Source: Helicobacteraceae bacterium (lineage in GTDB: Bacteria; Campylobacterota; Campylobacteria; Campylobacterales; SZUA-545). From it: a stretch of 6,263 bases of DNA. The stretch spans positions 1-6,263 of the forward strand of contig QKHD01000312.1 in the NCBI GenBank assembly GCA_003250175.1, written 5' to 3'. This document shows positions 5,739-6,263 of this stretch, in pieces (position 1 is the first letter of the stretch; each line of letters starts with the position of its first letter). The translations under genes and the position numbers were made by a program. The notes beneath the pieces were generated by a model. The model had not been told where the DNA came from, did no database searches, and was given only the letters and a program-made list of their open reading frames with translations.

Positions 5739-6263
5739 CTTCCGCTTCGTCCCGGTAGCGGCTCTCGGCGCAGGTCTGCGCACCCAGCACCCGGTTGACC
5801 GTTTCGCTCACCCCCTCCAGCAACACTAGTTTTCCATCGTAATACACCCCAGCATGGCCCGAAGGAACACCGCCCGTTAGATTGATCACGTCACAACCTT
5901 TGGGATACTCCGGCTGCATCGTTTCACCCGGTTGAAGGGTATTGATCACCACCTCCGCTCCGGAGAGATCGGTCGTCGCACCCGGAGCGCAGCGCTCCAG
6001 GCGGATCTCCCCCTCGAAGGCGTGGCGTTTTAGCATCTGCGCCGTCTCCGCGAGCCCTTCAAGATGTTCATCCGCCAGGATCAGCGAACGGGCTCCGGAG
6101 CGGGCTGCCGCCAGGGCATAGGCCTTGGCTCTCGGACTGTTGCCCAAAACCGCCACGCAGCGCGCCTTCACCCCAAGTTTTGCACACAGCGCCGACGGTG
6201 CCGCCGCAATCCCCTGCAGCGCCCCGTCGGTGATGATGACGGCATCGAGGTAGCCCGTGGCCT
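5722..6263 (-). CDS. Rossmann-fold NAD(P)-binding protein, dehydrogenase-like, N-terminal part beyond the window
   Basis: Partial gene, open at the right edge; TAA is at 5724-5722 and 179 complete codons are visible. A GTG at 6171 could be mistaken for a start, but the frame continues upstream with protein-like sequence (YLDAVIITDGALQGIAAAPSALCAKLG), so it is an internal valine. At about residues 36-57 the pattern VAVLGNSPRAKAYALAAARSG, then a hydrophobic strand ending in an acidic residue (SLILADE), resembles the first beta-alpha-beta unit of a dinucleotide-binding fold. Its glycine motif (GNSPRA) is atypical. A second strand, EVVINTLQPGE, and DVINLTGG are like the later strands of shikimate- or methylene-tetrahydrofolate-dehydrogenase-type domains. 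I cannot name substrate or family. The base composition is much more G/C-rich than petB. It overlaps the small plus-strand gene tail to tail, with no terminator hairpin seen. Confidence 0.7.
   Translation of the reverse strand, partial: ATGYLDAVIITDGALQGIAAAPSALCAKLGVKARCVAVLGNSPRAKAYALAAARSGARSLILADEHLEGLAETAQMLKRHAFEGEIRLERCAPGATTDLSGAEVVINTLQPGETMQPEYPKGCDVINLTGGVPSGHAGVYYDGKLVLLEGVSETVNRVLGAQTCAESRYRDEAEVTEIF

Noticed and set aside
5358..5783. Minus-strand 141-codon open frame across the mnmG start, control region and small gene
   Set aside because: It overlaps the promoters, most of the small plus-strand gene and the end of the Rossmann gene, and shows no protein-like motif.
1..6263. 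Search for CRISPR arrays, tRNA or rRNA genes, insertion sequences, toxin-antitoxin or defence cassettes
   Set aside because: No regularly spaced repeats, cloverleaf-like segments, transposase motifs or paired small toxin-antitoxin genes were seen. The contents are core metabolism and tRNA modification.

Overview
The window looks like a chromosomal segment from a Campylobacterota (Epsilonproteobacteria) member, probably an environmental sulfur- or hydrogen-oxidising lineage rather than a host-associated Campylobacter or Helicobacter. The basis is the style of the proteins: a PglE-like sugar aminotransferase, a cytochrome bc1 operon whose cytochrome c1 subunit is a di-heme protein, and mnmG directly upstream of that operon. 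As I recall, C. jejuni also has gidA/mnmG close to petABC. Base composition is moderate in the petABC genes and clearly higher toward the right edge. The genus cannot be fixed from this window.

Layout, left to right. Positions 1-591 (+) hold the C-terminal half of a PLP-dependent sugar aminotransferase (PglE-like, bacillosamine pathway). It converges on a three-gene minus-strand operon across a 56-base gap (592-647) full of hairpins. The operon, in transcription order, is petA (Rieske protein, 3357-2842), petB (full-length cytochrome b, 2827-1601) and petC (di-heme cytochrome c, 1601-648). A 148-base AT-rich leader (3358-3505) separates petA from mnmG (5368-3506, minus), the FAD protein of tRNA wobble-uridine modification. 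mnmG is divergent from a small uncharacterised coiled-coil-like protein (5481-5738, plus), and the roughly 110 bases between them carry face-to-face promoter candidates around a 12-bp AT palindrome. The small gene overlaps tail-to-tail by 17 bases with a minus-strand Rossmann-fold protein that runs off the right edge.

How the genes work together: PetA, PetB and PetC form a membrane quinol:cytochrome c oxidoreductase that takes electrons from the quinol pool (menaquinol is usual in this phylum) and passes them to periplasmic cytochrome c carriers while adding to the proton gradient. The Rieske cluster-binding loop lacks the two hydroxyl residues that raise potential in ubiquinol enzymes, which fits menaquinol chemistry. 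The other genes are unrelated housekeeping or surface-glycan functions.

I found no CRISPR array, tRNA, rRNA, insertion sequence, phage gene or defence cassette. The window is mostly ordinary core genome. The points worth a second look are electron-transfer details of the bc1 complex, the control regions, and two genes that I cannot assign.
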